Shown: positions 52,619 to 61,408 of the stretch, one piece after another
Numbering within the stretch: the stretch's first letter is position 1
Layout of the letters: the number at the start of each line of letters is the position of its first letter
NCBI GenBank assembly: GCA_031549495.1
Contig: JAVBPS010000041.1
Span: 65,195-129,194, forward strand
DNA: 64,000 nucleotides
Direction of reading: 5' to 3'
Source of the DNA: JAVBOW01 sp031549495
GTDB lineage: Bacteria; Bacteroidota; Bacteroidia; Bacteroidales; Rikenellaceae
Program-made: the position numbers and the translations under genes
The notes under the pieces: generated by a model
The model's database searches: none
What the model was told of the DNA's origin: nothing
The model's input: the letters and a program-made list of their open reading frames with translations, nothing else

Positions 52619-54334
52619 TTACCATTTCCCCTGCAAGAGTTCGTAAGTCGGCACCTGGCCTGTAAACCGTGCTTTAACCTCGGCCGGCACTTCTGTCGAG
52701 ACGAATTTTTTCAGGGACGACCCGTCGGAGAGCACGAACGGCTCACCCTCGATGAACATCGGGGCGCCGGAAACGATGGCCGTAGTACCGAGTTTGGAGA
52801 GTTTTACTTTGGCTCCTTCGTATATTTCCGTGAAAGCACCGACCATTGCGCCTGTTGCGGCATCCCGGGCGACAACCCCCACGTATACCGGCAAACCGTT
52901 GTAGGTACCCGTGAAGTCGAGGGTCTTCGTGGCGACATCCAGGGTGACCCGGTATTTGGGAATGAAGGTCATCATCTCCGTCGTGGGATTGTAGGTCATC
53001 GCCTGGAAATAACCGTTCACCGTCCGGTCGGCGCTGCGGGCTACTACCGAACGGGTATCGAGCAGCAGGTTGCCGTTCACCAGCTCGATAATGGGGAGGA
53101 TCAGGGAAAAACCACCGTCCACCGTCACCCCGCCCCAATTGGTCATCGCCCAGCTGAAGTCGGTACCGCTGCTGTTGGCGCTCTTTTGGAACTGTCCCAT
53201 AAAGGCTTTGGGGCCGGGAGTGGTCAGGTACCTGGGCGTAGCGGTCGCCTGGTAGGTCGTCGAGACCAGGTCGTCCCACGTCCGGATCCCCGTCTGGTAG
53301 TCGCGCACAAGGCTCAGCGCGCCGGTATAATTATACACCAACTTCACAGCGGCATCGCCGCTCTTTACGTCGTATCCGGTCAGGTCGGTGGAGATCGTAT
53401 AGGTCGTACCGCTGACAGCCACATTGAGTGTTCCCCCCGTTACGGCTATATATTGCTGGGTAGTTTGATTGTAAACGAACGACCCGCTCAGGGTGGTGCC
53501 GCTCAGGGCGCCCGCAACAAAATGGCCGGTTCCCGACGCACCCACGGTATAGGCGCCCGGAGCGATAGCGAACGCATTGGTCCCGGTGGGCAGGGCGCTG
53601 AAACCCTGAAGGCGCAGGCCGACCTTGGTGTCGGAAGCGTTGTACAGGTCGAAGAGGAAAGTGCCCGGATCGGTCTCATAATAAATACCCGATGCCGCGT
53701 TGTACGTGACCGGTTGGCGGCACTTTTGGATGACGGACAGCGTGACCGCAGGGGCATTCCCGGCCGTGATGGTGATCGGGGTGGTAATGTCTGCGACGGT
53801 ATTATTGACCGTAGAATTGTGGATCGCAAGGATGCTCCCTTCTTTGTATAGCGATAGCCCCGGAGTTAGCCCGGTAACTTTCCATGAAGCGGCGTCCGTG
53901 GTGACCGTGACGTTTTTCACACTGATCTCCCCGTAGGCATAGGTAACCGGATTAGCACTGACCGACAGGGTGTTGATCCCCCGGGCCGTTTGGGAAACCG
54001 TGATCTCCACCGGCCTGGCCTTGCCTGCGGTGATGACGATGGTGGCCGTGCGGGGATCCGTGATGTTTTCATGATCCTGAAGTTTGACCGTGATCCGTTT
54101 ATCTGTGGTAGAGAGTCCCACCCATTGCTGGTCGGCGGAGTTTTTAAGAGAGGCTGTCCAATTGGGAGCATCGGTGGTGATTTCCACCATTTGTGCGGCG
54201 GGACTCACCGCACCGAACGAGAGAGAGGTTTGCGATACGGACAACGTACCGGATTCTGTTTCCTCCTTTTCACAGGAGGTCAATGCCAGCGCGAAGAGCA
54301 CGCCGCATATCAAAGTACGGTAAAAATTTTTCAC
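52619..54334 (-). CDS. BACON-domain lipoprotein
   Basis: A 571-residue lipoprotein. The GTG at 54334 gives a typical signal (KNFYRTLICGVLFALALTSC, lipobox Cys21). An ATG at 54385 would add 17 residues and cannot be excluded. Two BACON domains follow (about 30-115, APNWTASLKNSADQQWVGLS; about 118-205, WKVTGLTPGLSLYKEGS). Then come about 350 residues rich in strands without a domain I know (KVGLRLQGFSALPTGTNAFA, LVSTTYQATATPRYL, GAMVGAFTEIYEGAKVKLS). BACON domains occur in Bacteroidetes surface proteins that bind glycan or mucin. It is convergent with the sulfatase and has no SusCD neighbour. Confidence 0.85.
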   Translation of the reverse strand: MKNFYRTLICGVLFALALTSCEKEETESGTLSVSQTSLSFGAVSPAAQMVEITTDAPNWTASLKNSADQQWVGLSTTDKRITVKLQDHENITDPRTATIVITAGKARPVEITVSQTARGINTLSVSANPVTYAYGEISVKNVTVTTDAASWKVTGLTPGLSLYKEGSILAIHNSTVNNTVADITTPITITAGNAPAVTLSVIQKCRQPVTYNAASGIYYETDPGTFLFDLYNASDTKVGLRLQGFSALPTGTNAFAIAPGAYTVGASGTGHFVAGALSGTTLSGSFVYNQTTQQYIAVTGGTLNVAVSGTTYTISTDLTGYDVKSGDAAVKLVYNYTGALSLVRDYQTGIRTWDDLVSTTYQATATPRYLTTPGPKAFMGQFQKSANSSGTDFSWAMTNWGGVTVDGGFSLILPIIELVNGNLLLDTRSVVARSADRTVNGYFQAMTYNPTTEMMTFIPKYRVTLDVATKTLDFTGTYNGLPVYVGVVARDAATGAMVGAFTEIYEGAKVKLSKLGTTAIVSGAPMFIEGEPFVLSDGSSLKKFVSTEVPAEVKARFTGQVPTYELLQGKW

Positions 54335-54385
54335 GGGAGAAATTTTGAGGGTTAATAGTGATAAAGGTAATTCATTATTATACAT

Positions 54386-54514
54386 GAATTAACAATTTGT
54401 CTAAATAACCACACATTGACTACAAAGTGTGCGCTATTTAATATTTTTTATGATAATTTAACTAAGTTTCCTTTTGAAAGAGGATTTTTCGTAAGTTCTT
54501 TATTTATACCTGTA
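54386..54514. other. A+T-rich promoter region of the BACON gene
   Basis: This stretch lies upstream of the minus-strand BACON lipoprotein and beyond the end of the glucan enzyme gene. No exact TAnnTTTG is visible on the minus strand. Confidence 0.4.
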
Positions 54515-54550
54515 ATGAAACAAGGGCGGGATCATCGGATCCTGCCCTTG
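54515..54550 (-). terminator. Terminator of the glucan synthase-phosphorylase gene
   Basis: CAAGGGCGGGA/TCCTGCCCTTG (one G-T pair) encloses an 8-base loop, followed on the minus strand by TTTCATTAC. It lies about 30 bases after the gene end. Confidence 0.75.
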
Positions 54551-54581
54551 TTCGATTGCGCATTGCTTTATCTCGCCACGC

Positions 54582-57500
54582 TTACGCCCACTTCACCAGG
54601 GCGAAGTCCATGCGGTGCGGCAGTTTCTCGTTGTGCGCGTAGATGCGTATCGCCAGGTCGTAGGAACCCGTGCGGCGCAGGTCGGAGTCGAGCGTGAAGG
54701 TCACCAGCGAGCCTTCGGTGTGTGCCATTTTCAGCTCGTACTTGTCGATGATCTTGATCTGCCCGCGGTCGATCTGATTGGCGATCAGCATCTCCACGCC
54801 GATGTCGCCCGGTTTCAATCCGTCCACGTCGACCGTCACCTCGACCTTATAGTTCTGCCCGATCAGCAGCGCCTCCTTGGTCATGTCCAGGCGTTTGACG
54901 CTCACCACCTGCACGTTGTCCCAGGCGGCGCTCACGCGGCGTTTCCAGGCGGCGATCTCGCGGGCCTGGGTGAAGTCCCCGGCCACCATGTGGCGGTTGC
55001 GCGTGTGGAGCGGGTTGTAGAAACGATCCTGGTAGTCGGTCAGCATGCGGTTGGTGGTGAAGTTGGCCGCCACGTTGGCGATGCAGCTCTTCATCGTGAG
55101 CACCCAGTCGGTCGGGATGCCGGCCGCGTCGCGCTTGTAGTATTTCGGGACGATCTGCTCTTCGATCGTGTCGTAGATCAATTCGGCGTCCAGTTCGTTC
55201 TGGAAATCGGGGTCTTCGAAGGTCGATTCCATCGGCAGGGCCCAGCCGGCGCCCTCCTTGTACCCCTCGACCCACCAGCCGTCCAGCACGCTGAAGTGCA
55301 TCACGCCGTTCATCACCGCTTTCTCACCGCTCGTGCCGGAGGCTTCCAGCGGGCGCGTGGGGGTGTTCAGCCAGATGTCGACGCCCTGTACCATCTTACG
55401 GGCCAGCGAGATGTCGTAGTTTTGCAGGAAGATGATCTTGCCTACGAACTGCGGCATGGCGGACACTTCGACGATCTTTTTAATGAGATCCTGCCCCGGT
55501 TTGTCGTTGGGGTGGGCCTTGCCGGCGAAGACGAATTGCACGGGGCGCTCGGGGTTGTTCACGATCGCGGCCAGGCGGTCGAGGTTCGTGAAGAGCAGGT
55601 GGGCGCGCTTGTAGGTGGCGAAGCGGCGGGCGAAGCCGATCGTCAGCACGTCGGCCTTGTACGACTCGCGGATCTTGACCATCTGGCGCGGCGAGTCGAA
55701 ACGCGACTGCGTCGGGTCACTCACGCGCTTGCGCACGAAGCGGGCCAGTTTCTCCTTGAGCACCATGCGCTCGGCCCACAACTCCTTATCTTCGATGTTG
55801 TAGACTTTCTGCCAGGCGGGGATGTCGTAAGTATGATCCGAAAAACCTTCGGGGAAATATTTCGCGTAGAGGTGGCGCAGATTGGGGGCGGTCCAGGTGG
55901 GGAAATGGACGCCGTTGGTGACGTAGCCGATGTGCAGCTCGTCCTTGAAGTAGCCGGGCCACATCGGGCCCAGGATGTCCTTGCTCACCTCGCCGTGCAA
56001 CCAGCTCACGCCGTTGACCTCCTGCGAGAGGTTGCAGGCCAGGAACGACATCGAGAAACGCTCGTTCGGGTCGTTCGGGTTCACTTTACCCAGGTTGATG
56101 AACTGCTCCCAGGTCACGCCCAGGCGGTCCGGGTAGTGCGACATGTACTGGCGGATCATCGCCTCGGGGAAGGCGTCGTGGCCCGCGGGCACGGGCGTGT
56201 GGGTCGTGAAGAGCGAAGAGGAACGCACCACCTCCAGCGCCTCGCTGAACGAGAGCTTATGGCGGTTGATATAATAATGGATGCGCTCGATGCCCATGAA
56301 GGCGGCGTGGCCTTCGTTGCAATGGTAGATATCCTGCTTGACGCCCAGCTCATTGAGGGCCCTCACGCCGCCGATGCCGAGCAGGATCTCCTGCTTGAGG
56401 CGGTTGCCCCAGTCGCCCCCGTAGAGGTGGTGGGTGATCGAGCGGTCCTCGTCGAGGTTCAACTCGTGGTCGGTGTCGAGCAGGTAGAGGTCCGTGCGGC
56501 CGACCTCGCATTTCCAGATGCGGGCGGTCACCGCGCGGCCCGGGAAGGCGATCTGGATGCTGCACCAGTTGCCGTCCGCGTCACGCACGGGGGAGATGGG
56601 GAGTTTATAGAAATTCTGCGGCTCGTAACCGGCCTCCTGCGCCCCCTGGGCGGAGAGTTTCTGGGTAAAATAGCCGTAGCGGTACAACAGGCCCACGGCC
56701 ACCATCGGCACGTTCTTGTCGCTGGCCTCCTTGAGGTAGTCGCCCGCCAGGATGCCCAGGCCGCCCGAGTAGATCTTCAGCGTGTTGTGCAGGCCGTATT
56801 CCATGCTGAAATAGGCGATCTTCGGCGCTTTGGCCGTGCGTTTCTCGTTCATGTACGAGGTGAAGGTGGCGAAGACGGCGTCCATTTTCGCCAGGAACGC
56901 CTCGTCCTTTTCCAGCTCCTTGAAGCGCGCGTAGTCGAGCTTATCGAGGAATTCGATCGGGTTATGCTCGCACTGGTGCCACAACTCCAGGTCGATGTCC
57001 TCGTAGAGCTCATGCGCGCCGGAAGTCCATGACCACCAGAGGTTTTTGGAGAGCGTTTCGAGCGGATGCAGCCTCTCGGGCAGCGAGCGCTCGACCATCA
57101 GGCGCGTCCAGTTGGGCGATTCGCTCACCAACTGCTGGCGCACGAAGTTGATCTGCTCGTTGAAGGCCCCGCCGCCCTCGTAGGCGACGCGCTTCGTGCG
57201 GGCAGCCATGTTGACCAGCGCCGTTTCGTAGAGTTCGCCGTAGAAGGAGACCAGGTTTTCCCACAGGGCCGTCTTGGAGATCTGCACGGCCGAATGGGCG
57301 CACAGTTCGTACTCCTTTTTCTTCATGTTGGCGTAGCGGATCACCGCCTCGGCGATCTGCGCGGTGACCTCTTTATCGTTCGTGTCGTTGCGCGCGATCA
57401 CCTCCACGCCGGGGTGCTTGGCGTTCTGCTCGTCCACCCAGAGGCCGAATCCGGCCAGCGAGGTGGTGACGGTCGGCACGGAGAAGGCGACGCTTTCCAG

Positions 57501-58841
57501 CGGGGTGTAACCCCACGGCTCGTAGTACGAGGCGAACACCGTAATATCCATACCCACAAGCAGTTCATAGTACTGCTTATTGAAAATGCCGTCCGCGCCC
57601 TGCAGGTACGAGGGCACGAAGATCACCTTCACCGGGCAATCTTTTTCAAGCAGCGCACTGCCTTTCATGGCGTTCACGATGGGGTCCCATTCGAAGGCGG
57701 AAAGATGGTGGGTCGTATGGCGGTAAAGCGCCCCGTCGATGGGCTGCGAGGGATCGGCCAGGTGCGCCTGCAAGTCCTTGCGGGGGCCGTCGTTCCCGGC
57801 GGGTACGGTGATGTAGGCGAGCACTTCGCGGCCCAGTTTATCGTTGGCGGCCACCTGTTTGAGCGACTCGATGAATACGTCGAGGCCCTTGTTCTTGAAC
57901 TCGTAACGGCCGCTCGTGCCGACGATCAGGGGTTCTTTTTCAAACTTCACACCCAGGCATGCCTCAGCCACGCGGATCATCTGCTCGCGGGCCTCCTTGC
58001 GTTTTTTATCGTACTCCGCGCCCTGCCAGACGAAGTCGTTCTCGAAGCCGTTCGGGGTGACGATGTCCACGTCGCGGCCCAGCAGGTACTGGCACTCGCG
58101 GGCGGTGATATCGCTCACGGTGGCGAAACCGTCATGGTTGTTGGCGGCGGCCTTTTCCAGGGAATGCTTGGCCACCACGCCGAACTGGCGGGCGTAGTCG
58201 TCGGCGTTGAACTTCGTTAGGTTGCCGTACAGGGGCAGGCCGTTGCCGGCCAGCGAACGGCCCATCACCGTGGCGTGGGTCGTGAAGGCGGTCGCCACGT
58301 AGGGTGAGCGTTCGCGCAGGTAGAGGCCGCCGCTGCTGGTCATCCATTCATGGAAATGGGCGGCGGGACGGTCGGTCGAGGCGCAGAAATTTTCGACATA
58401 ACTCTCGATCACCTGCCCGGCGGCATAACCGAAGAGCACCGGCTCGATGTAATCCCATTGGCCGCTGATCGAATCGACGCGGTAGGTCTCCCAGAGGAAT
58501 TTGAGCACCTCGTCCTTGTGCGGTACCAGCGAGCTGAAGTCGATCAGCACGGCGACCGGGTTGCCCTTGATGTTCCAGCGGCACAATTTGACGAGTATGC
58601 CATGGGTATAGAGGTGTTGTTTCCAGGCTTTTAACAAGTTCTGGTCTTCGGAGAATTCGGGGTTGTCGCCCTCGCGGTGGACGTCGGGGCCGATGACGAC
58701 GTAGTCCTCGCCCAGCAGGCCGGTCATGGTGAGCGCCTTGGTCGCTACTACGGTATGGATGCCGCCTACTTTGTTGCAAACTTCCCAGCTGACTTCGAAA
58801 AGATGGGTGCAACCCAATTTAAAACCTTGATTATCAGACAT
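54582..58841 (-). CDS. Fused glycogen synthase (GT3) and alpha-glucan phosphorylase (GT35)
   Basis: A 1419-residue cytoplasmic protein. Residues 1-565 are a eukaryotic-type glycogen synthase: FEVSWEVCNKVGGIHTVVAT near the N-terminus, HEWMTSSGGLYLRE, and YYEPWGYTPLES with the E-x7-E pair (Glu441, Glu449). Residues about 590-1419 are a short-type glucan phosphorylase: LSKNLWWSWTSGAHELY, IAYFSMEYGLHNTLKIYSGG, and EASGTSGEKAVMNG with the PLP lysine (Lys1174). So one chain holds both glycogen building (NDP-glucose donor) and phosphorolysis to glucose-1-phosphate. Similar fusions are, to my knowledge, found in some Bacteroidales, while others encode the halves separately. It is preceded by a -7 element on the minus strand. 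Confidence 0.93.
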   Translation of the reverse strand: MSDNQGFKLGCTHLFEVSWEVCNKVGGIHTVVATKALTMTGLLGEDYVVIGPDVHREGDNPEFSEDQNLLKAWKQHLYTHGILVKLCRWNIKGNPVAVLIDFSSLVPHKDEVLKFLWETYRVDSISGQWDYIEPVLFGYAAGQVIESYVENFCASTDRPAAHFHEWMTSSGGLYLRERSPYVATAFTTHATVMGRSLAGNGLPLYGNLTKFNADDYARQFGVVAKHSLEKAAANNHDGFATVSDITARECQYLLGRDVDIVTPNGFENDFVWQGAEYDKKRKEAREQMIRVAEACLGVKFEKEPLIVGTSGRYEFKNKGLDVFIESLKQVAANDKLGREVLAYITVPAGNDGPRKDLQAHLADPSQPIDGALYRHTTHHLSAFEWDPIVNAMKGSALLEKDCPVKVIFVPSYLQGADGIFNKQYYELLVGMDITVFASYYEPWGYTPLESVAFSVPTVTTSLAGFGLWVDEQNAKHPGVEVIARNDTNDKEVTAQIAEAVIRYANMKKKEYELCAHSAVQISKTALWENLVSFYGELYETALVNMAARTKRVAYEGGGAFNEQINFVRQQLVSESPNWTRLMVERSLPERLHPLETLSKNLWWSWTSGAHELYEDIDLELWHQCEHNPIEFLDKLDYARFKELEKDEAFLAKMDAVFATFTSYMNEKRTAKAPKIAYFSMEYGLHNTLKIYSGGLGILAGDYLKEASDKNVPMVAVGLLYRYGYFTQKLSAQGAQEAGYEPQNFYKLPISPVRDADGNWCSIQIAFPGRAVTARIWKCEVGRTDLYLLDTDHELNLDEDRSITHHLYGGDWGNRLKQEILLGIGGVRALNELGVKQDIYHCNEGHAAFMGIERIHYYINRHKLSFSEALEVVRSSSLFTTHTPVPAGHDAFPEAMIRQYMSHYPDRLGVTWEQFINLGKVNPNDPNERFSMSFLACNLSQEVNGVSWLHGEVSKDILGPMWPGYFKDELHIGYVTNGVHFPTWTAPNLRHLYAKYFPEGFSDHTYDIPAWQKVYNIEDKELWAERMVLKEKLARFVRKRVSDPTQSRFDSPRQMVKIRESYKADVLTIGFARRFATYKRAHLLFTNLDRLAAIVNNPERPVQFVFAGKAHPNDKPGQDLIKKIVEVSAMPQFVGKIIFLQNYDISLARKMVQGVDIWLNTPTRPLEASGTSGEKAVMNGVMHFSVLDGWWVEGYKEGAGWALPMESTFEDPDFQNELDAELIYDTIEEQIVPKYYKRDAAGIPTDWVLTMKSCIANVAANFTTNRMLTDYQDRFYNPLHTRNRHMVAGDFTQAREIAAWKRRVSAAWDNVQVVSVKRLDMTKEALLIGQNYKVEVTVDVDGLKPGDIGVEMLIANQIDRGQIKIIDKYELKMAHTEGSLVTFTLDSDLRRTGSYDLAIRIYAHNEKLPHRMDFALVKWA

Positions 58842-58880
58842 TTTTATATCGTATAATGAATATGCGTTTATTGCAAGCTA

Positions 58881-58888
58881 CAAAAATA
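58881..58888 (-). promoter_or_regulatory. Putative -7 element for the synthase-phosphorylase gene
   Basis: Read on the minus strand, TATTTTTG fits TAnnTTTG, 40 bases before the ATG at 58841. Confidence 0.55.
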
Positions 58889-59006
58889 GGCATTTTTCTC
58901 CGAATTGTTAAAAATCAGGAGAATTTAACGTTGCGGACTCTTCTGCGAAAACCGGGCCAATCGTTATGCAAGCGACTTGCGCTCGACATGACGCACAGGG
59001 AGCGCG

Positions 59007-60107
59007 TCACACGAATAACGAGCAGATCACGTCATCCGACACGAGCATCTTGGAGGAGGGAATAAAATAACGTTTCCCCTCGCACAAAAGTATCCCTGCC
59101 GCAATGAATTTCGCCGCACGGGATTGGAAATCCTGCGCCCGCCGCGGGCCGAAACGCGCTTCGATCTGCGCCAGCGACACACCGTCCGAGGTGCGCAACG
59201 CAGTCATGATATATTCGTTATAGAGGTCGTCCGCCGAGAGCGTTTCGCTTTGGTATTCAGCATTCTGAATATACTCCTGCAAGGACTGCGCGTTCCAGCG
59301 GCGGACGGTTCGCCCGTCGTAAGAGTGGGCCGAGGCCCCTACCCCGAGGTAGGCCTGGCCGCTCCAATAGGCGCTGTTGTGGCGGGCGCGGCGGCCGGGC
59401 AGGGCGAAATTGGAGATCTCGTAATGTTCGTACCCGGCGGCGGAAAGCCGATCGCACAACAGGGTGTATTGCTCTTCGGCCACCTCTTCCTGCACGGGGC
59501 GCATCCCGTTGCGGGCGAAGGGCGTGCCCGGCTCGATGGTCAGGCAGTAGGCCGAGATATGCTCGGGATGCAATGCTATGAGGCGTTCCACGCTGTCGGC
59601 CCATTGCCGGGGCGTCATGCCGGGGATGCCGTAGATCAGGTCGGCCGAGAGGTTATCGAAACCCGCGCGGCGGGCGTTTTCGATCGCTTCGGCAGCCTGC
59701 GCGGCCGTGTGACGGCGGTTCATCAACTTTAACAATCCGTCGTCGAAGGATTGCACGCCGAGGCTCAGCCGGTCGAAGGGCAGGCGGGCAAGCGCGGCGA
59801 GGTACTCGGGCGAAAGGTCGTCCGGATTGGCCTCCAGCGTCACTTCCTGCAATCCTTCCAGATCCCAAAGGCGCGCGGCGGCATCAAAAATGTGTCCGAG
59901 TTGCGCCGGGGTCAGCAGCGAAGGCGTACCTCCTCCTATATATATGGTATTTAGCGAACCGTCTGACAAAAAACCATATTCCGCCTCCATCTCCCGGGCC
60001 AGTGCATCGACATAGCGATCCCGCCCCGCGAGCGAAGTCGTGGAATAGAAATCGCAATACCCGCAGCGCGAGGCGCAAAAAGGGATATGGATATAAAGTC
60101 CGGCCAT
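59007..60107 (-). CDS. hemW: Radical SAM heme chaperone HemW
   Basis: A 366-residue cytoplasmic protein. YIHIPFCASRCGYCDFYS gives the radical-SAM cluster (Cys11, Cys15, Cys18) plus the fourth-position Cys-Asp-Phe typical of HemW rather than HemN. GGGTPSLLTPAQL, RLSLGVQSFDDGLLKLMNR and SADLIYGIPGMTPRQW follow in family order. SAYCLTIEPGTPF and HNSAYWSGQAYLGVGASAHS complete the C-half. HemW binds heme and helps insert it into respiratory proteins. It is monocistronic here, with a -7 element unusually close to the ATG. Confidence 0.93.
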   Translation of the reverse strand: MAGLYIHIPFCASRCGYCDFYSTTSLAGRDRYVDALAREMEAEYGFLSDGSLNTIYIGGGTPSLLTPAQLGHIFDAAARLWDLEGLQEVTLEANPDDLSPEYLAALARLPFDRLSLGVQSFDDGLLKLMNRRHTAAQAAEAIENARRAGFDNLSADLIYGIPGMTPRQWADSVERLIALHPEHISAYCLTIEPGTPFARNGMRPVQEEVAEEQYTLLCDRLSAAGYEHYEISNFALPGRRARHNSAYWSGQAYLGVGASAHSYDGRTVRRWNAQSLQEYIQNAEYQSETLSADDLYNEYIMTALRTSDGVSLAQIEARFGPRRAQDFQSRAAKFIAAGILLCEGKRYFIPSSKMLVSDDVICSLFV

Positions 60108-60116
60108 AGTCTGGGC

Positions 60117-60124
60117 AAAAGTAA
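60117..60124 (-). promoter_or_regulatory. Putative -7 element for hemW, very close to the start
   Basis: Minus strand TACTTTTG fits TAnnTTTG and ends 9 bases before the ATG, predicting a leader of only a few bases. Confidence 0.45.
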
Positions 60125-60200
60125 CGATTTATTGTGAATGACGATGAGCGGGATGACGTTAATAGGGCACCCGCAAGGGGTGCCCCTACGGGTCGGTTTC

Positions 60201-60277
60201 TTCGTCATGTCGAGCGTAAGCCGAGACATCTCAGACAGCTGGTTTGAGATGTCTCGGCTTAAGCTCGACATGACGAA
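60201..60277. repeat. Long inverted repeat, family A copy 2
   Basis: Two 33-base arms starting TTCGTCATGTCGAGCGTAAG pair with one mismatch. The inner arm and loop (ACATCTCAGACAGCTGGTTT) match copy 1 at 14043, while the outer arm matches copy 3 at 63866. It lies between hemW and the glycosyltransferase. Confidence 0.9.
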
Positions 60278-60314
60278 AAGAACGCAGCGCGTACAAAGAG
60301 TCCCGGAAAAGCAT

Positions 60315-60322
60315 TACCTTTG
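60315..60322 (+). promoter_or_regulatory. Putative -7 element for the glycosyltransferase
   Basis: TACCTTTG fits TAnnTTTG, 20 bases before the ATG at 60343. Confidence 0.5.
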
Positions 60323-60342
60323 TACCGATCAAAGCACCCAAA

Positions 60343-61215
60343 ATGGAAGGATTCGCCCATTTCGTCATCACCCGCTTCAACCTGCAACTCTACAAGGTGG
60401 ACAAGAAAAAACAGTCCACCCGTACGGACACCTGGCTGTCGAACCGTTTCGCGATCTTCGAAGCCTACTGCCTGCCCTCGATCAAGGCGCAGGAGTGCCG
60501 CAATTTCACCTGGCTGGTGCTCTTCGACGCGGACACCCCGCCCGTGTGGCGCGCCCGCATCGACCGCTACCGCCGCGAGTGCCTGATGTTCCATCCGGTG
60601 TTCTATACGGCCGCCGAGGCCGCGGAGCTCGAAGCGAGCCTGAAAGAGACGATCCGTTCGATGACCACCGAGCCCTGGGTCCTGACGACCAACCTGGACA
60701 ACGACGACGCCCTGTCCATCCGCGCCGTGGCCGAATTGCAGGCCCGTATCGCCCCCGCCGCGGAGGGCAAGAAGGTGGTTTACAGCCTTTTGCACGGTTA
60801 TCAATACCTCGCCGAGATGGATGTGGCGCTGAAGATGCGTTATACGAACAACCATTTCCTCACGCTGCTGGAACGCAACGACGAGCAGTTGGAAACGATC
60901 ATCTCCTACCATCACGCCCGCGTGGTGGGCCATTTCGAAACGGTCTTTATCTCCACCCCCAAAGGGATGTGGCTCGAAGTGGTGCACGCGGACAACGTGA
61001 GCAACGAGCTGCGCATCAACGCCCATGTGCGCAACACCCCGATCCTTAAGGGGCGTGATTTCACCGACTTCGGCCTGCCGTTAGAGGTTACGGCCTTCCG
61101 CCAGGTGACCGCCTCGCTCTTCGTGCTGCCGTGGAAATTCGCCGCGACGGCCTACCATCGCCTGCGGACCAAGCGGCAGCGCATGAAGAATCCGAATCCG
61201 CTCAAGGGGAACTAA
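60343..61215 (+). CDS. Putative rhamnosyltransferase-family glycosyltransferase
   Basis: A 290-residue cytoplasmic protein with a GT-A-like fold. FAHFVITRFNLQL at the start, WLSNRFAIFEAYCLPSIKAQ and FTWLVLFDADTP, then TNLDNDDALS with the metal-binding Asp triad, match the putative rhamnosyl transferase family (Pfam Rhamno_transf). It probably adds a sugar to a surface polysaccharide or lipid, but donor and acceptor are unknown. It is a lone gene flanked by inverted repeats of families A and B on either side. Confidence 0.82.
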   Translation: MEGFAHFVITRFNLQLYKVDKKKQSTRTDTWLSNRFAIFEAYCLPSIKAQECRNFTWLVLFDADTPPVWRARIDRYRRECLMFHPVFYTAAEAAELEASLKETIRSMTTEPWVLTTNLDNDDALSIRAVAELQARIAPAAEGKKVVYSLLHGYQYLAEMDVALKMRYTNNHFLTLLERNDEQLETIISYHHARVVGHFETVFISTPKGMWLEVVHADNVSNELRINAHVRNTPILKGRDFTDFGLPLEVTAFRQVTASLFVLPWKFAATAYHRLRTKRQRMKNPNPLKGN

Positions 61216-61230
61216 AAAGAGATGGCCATA

Positions 61231-61322
61231 TTTTGTCATTCTGAACGCAGTGAAGAATCTTGGTCGGAATGGTTCTGCCCACAGCCCGACCAAGATTCTT
61301 CACTACGTTCAGAATGACAAAA
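61231..61322. repeat. Long inverted repeat, family B copy 3
   Basis: Two 37-base arms starting TTTTGTCATTCTGAACGCAG pair with one mismatch; the loop contains GCCCACAGCC, nearly the same as at 12479. It lies 16 bases after the glycosyltransferase stop. Confidence 0.92.
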
Positions 61323-61377
61323 AGGCTGGGTCGTTTAAAAAATCGCCCGCAATGCAAGGCGGTTGCGAAAAAAACGG

Positions 61378-61385
61378 TATCTTTG
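61378..61385 (+). promoter_or_regulatory. Putative -7 element for purA
   Basis: TATCTTTG fits TAnnTTTG, 23 bases before the purA ATG. Confidence 0.55.
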
Positions 61386-61408
61386 TTGGGTTTTGCTTAA
61401 ATATAAAG

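Noticed and set aside
54615..57032. 805-codon plus-strand frame opposite the synthase-phosphorylase gene
   Set aside because: The minus-strand protein has full catalytic motifs, and the opposite frame has none.
58976..58992. Possible half copy of repeat family A (GCTCGACATGACG)
   Set aside because: The complementary arm is missing and the match is only 13 bases; it may be a relic but cannot be supported.
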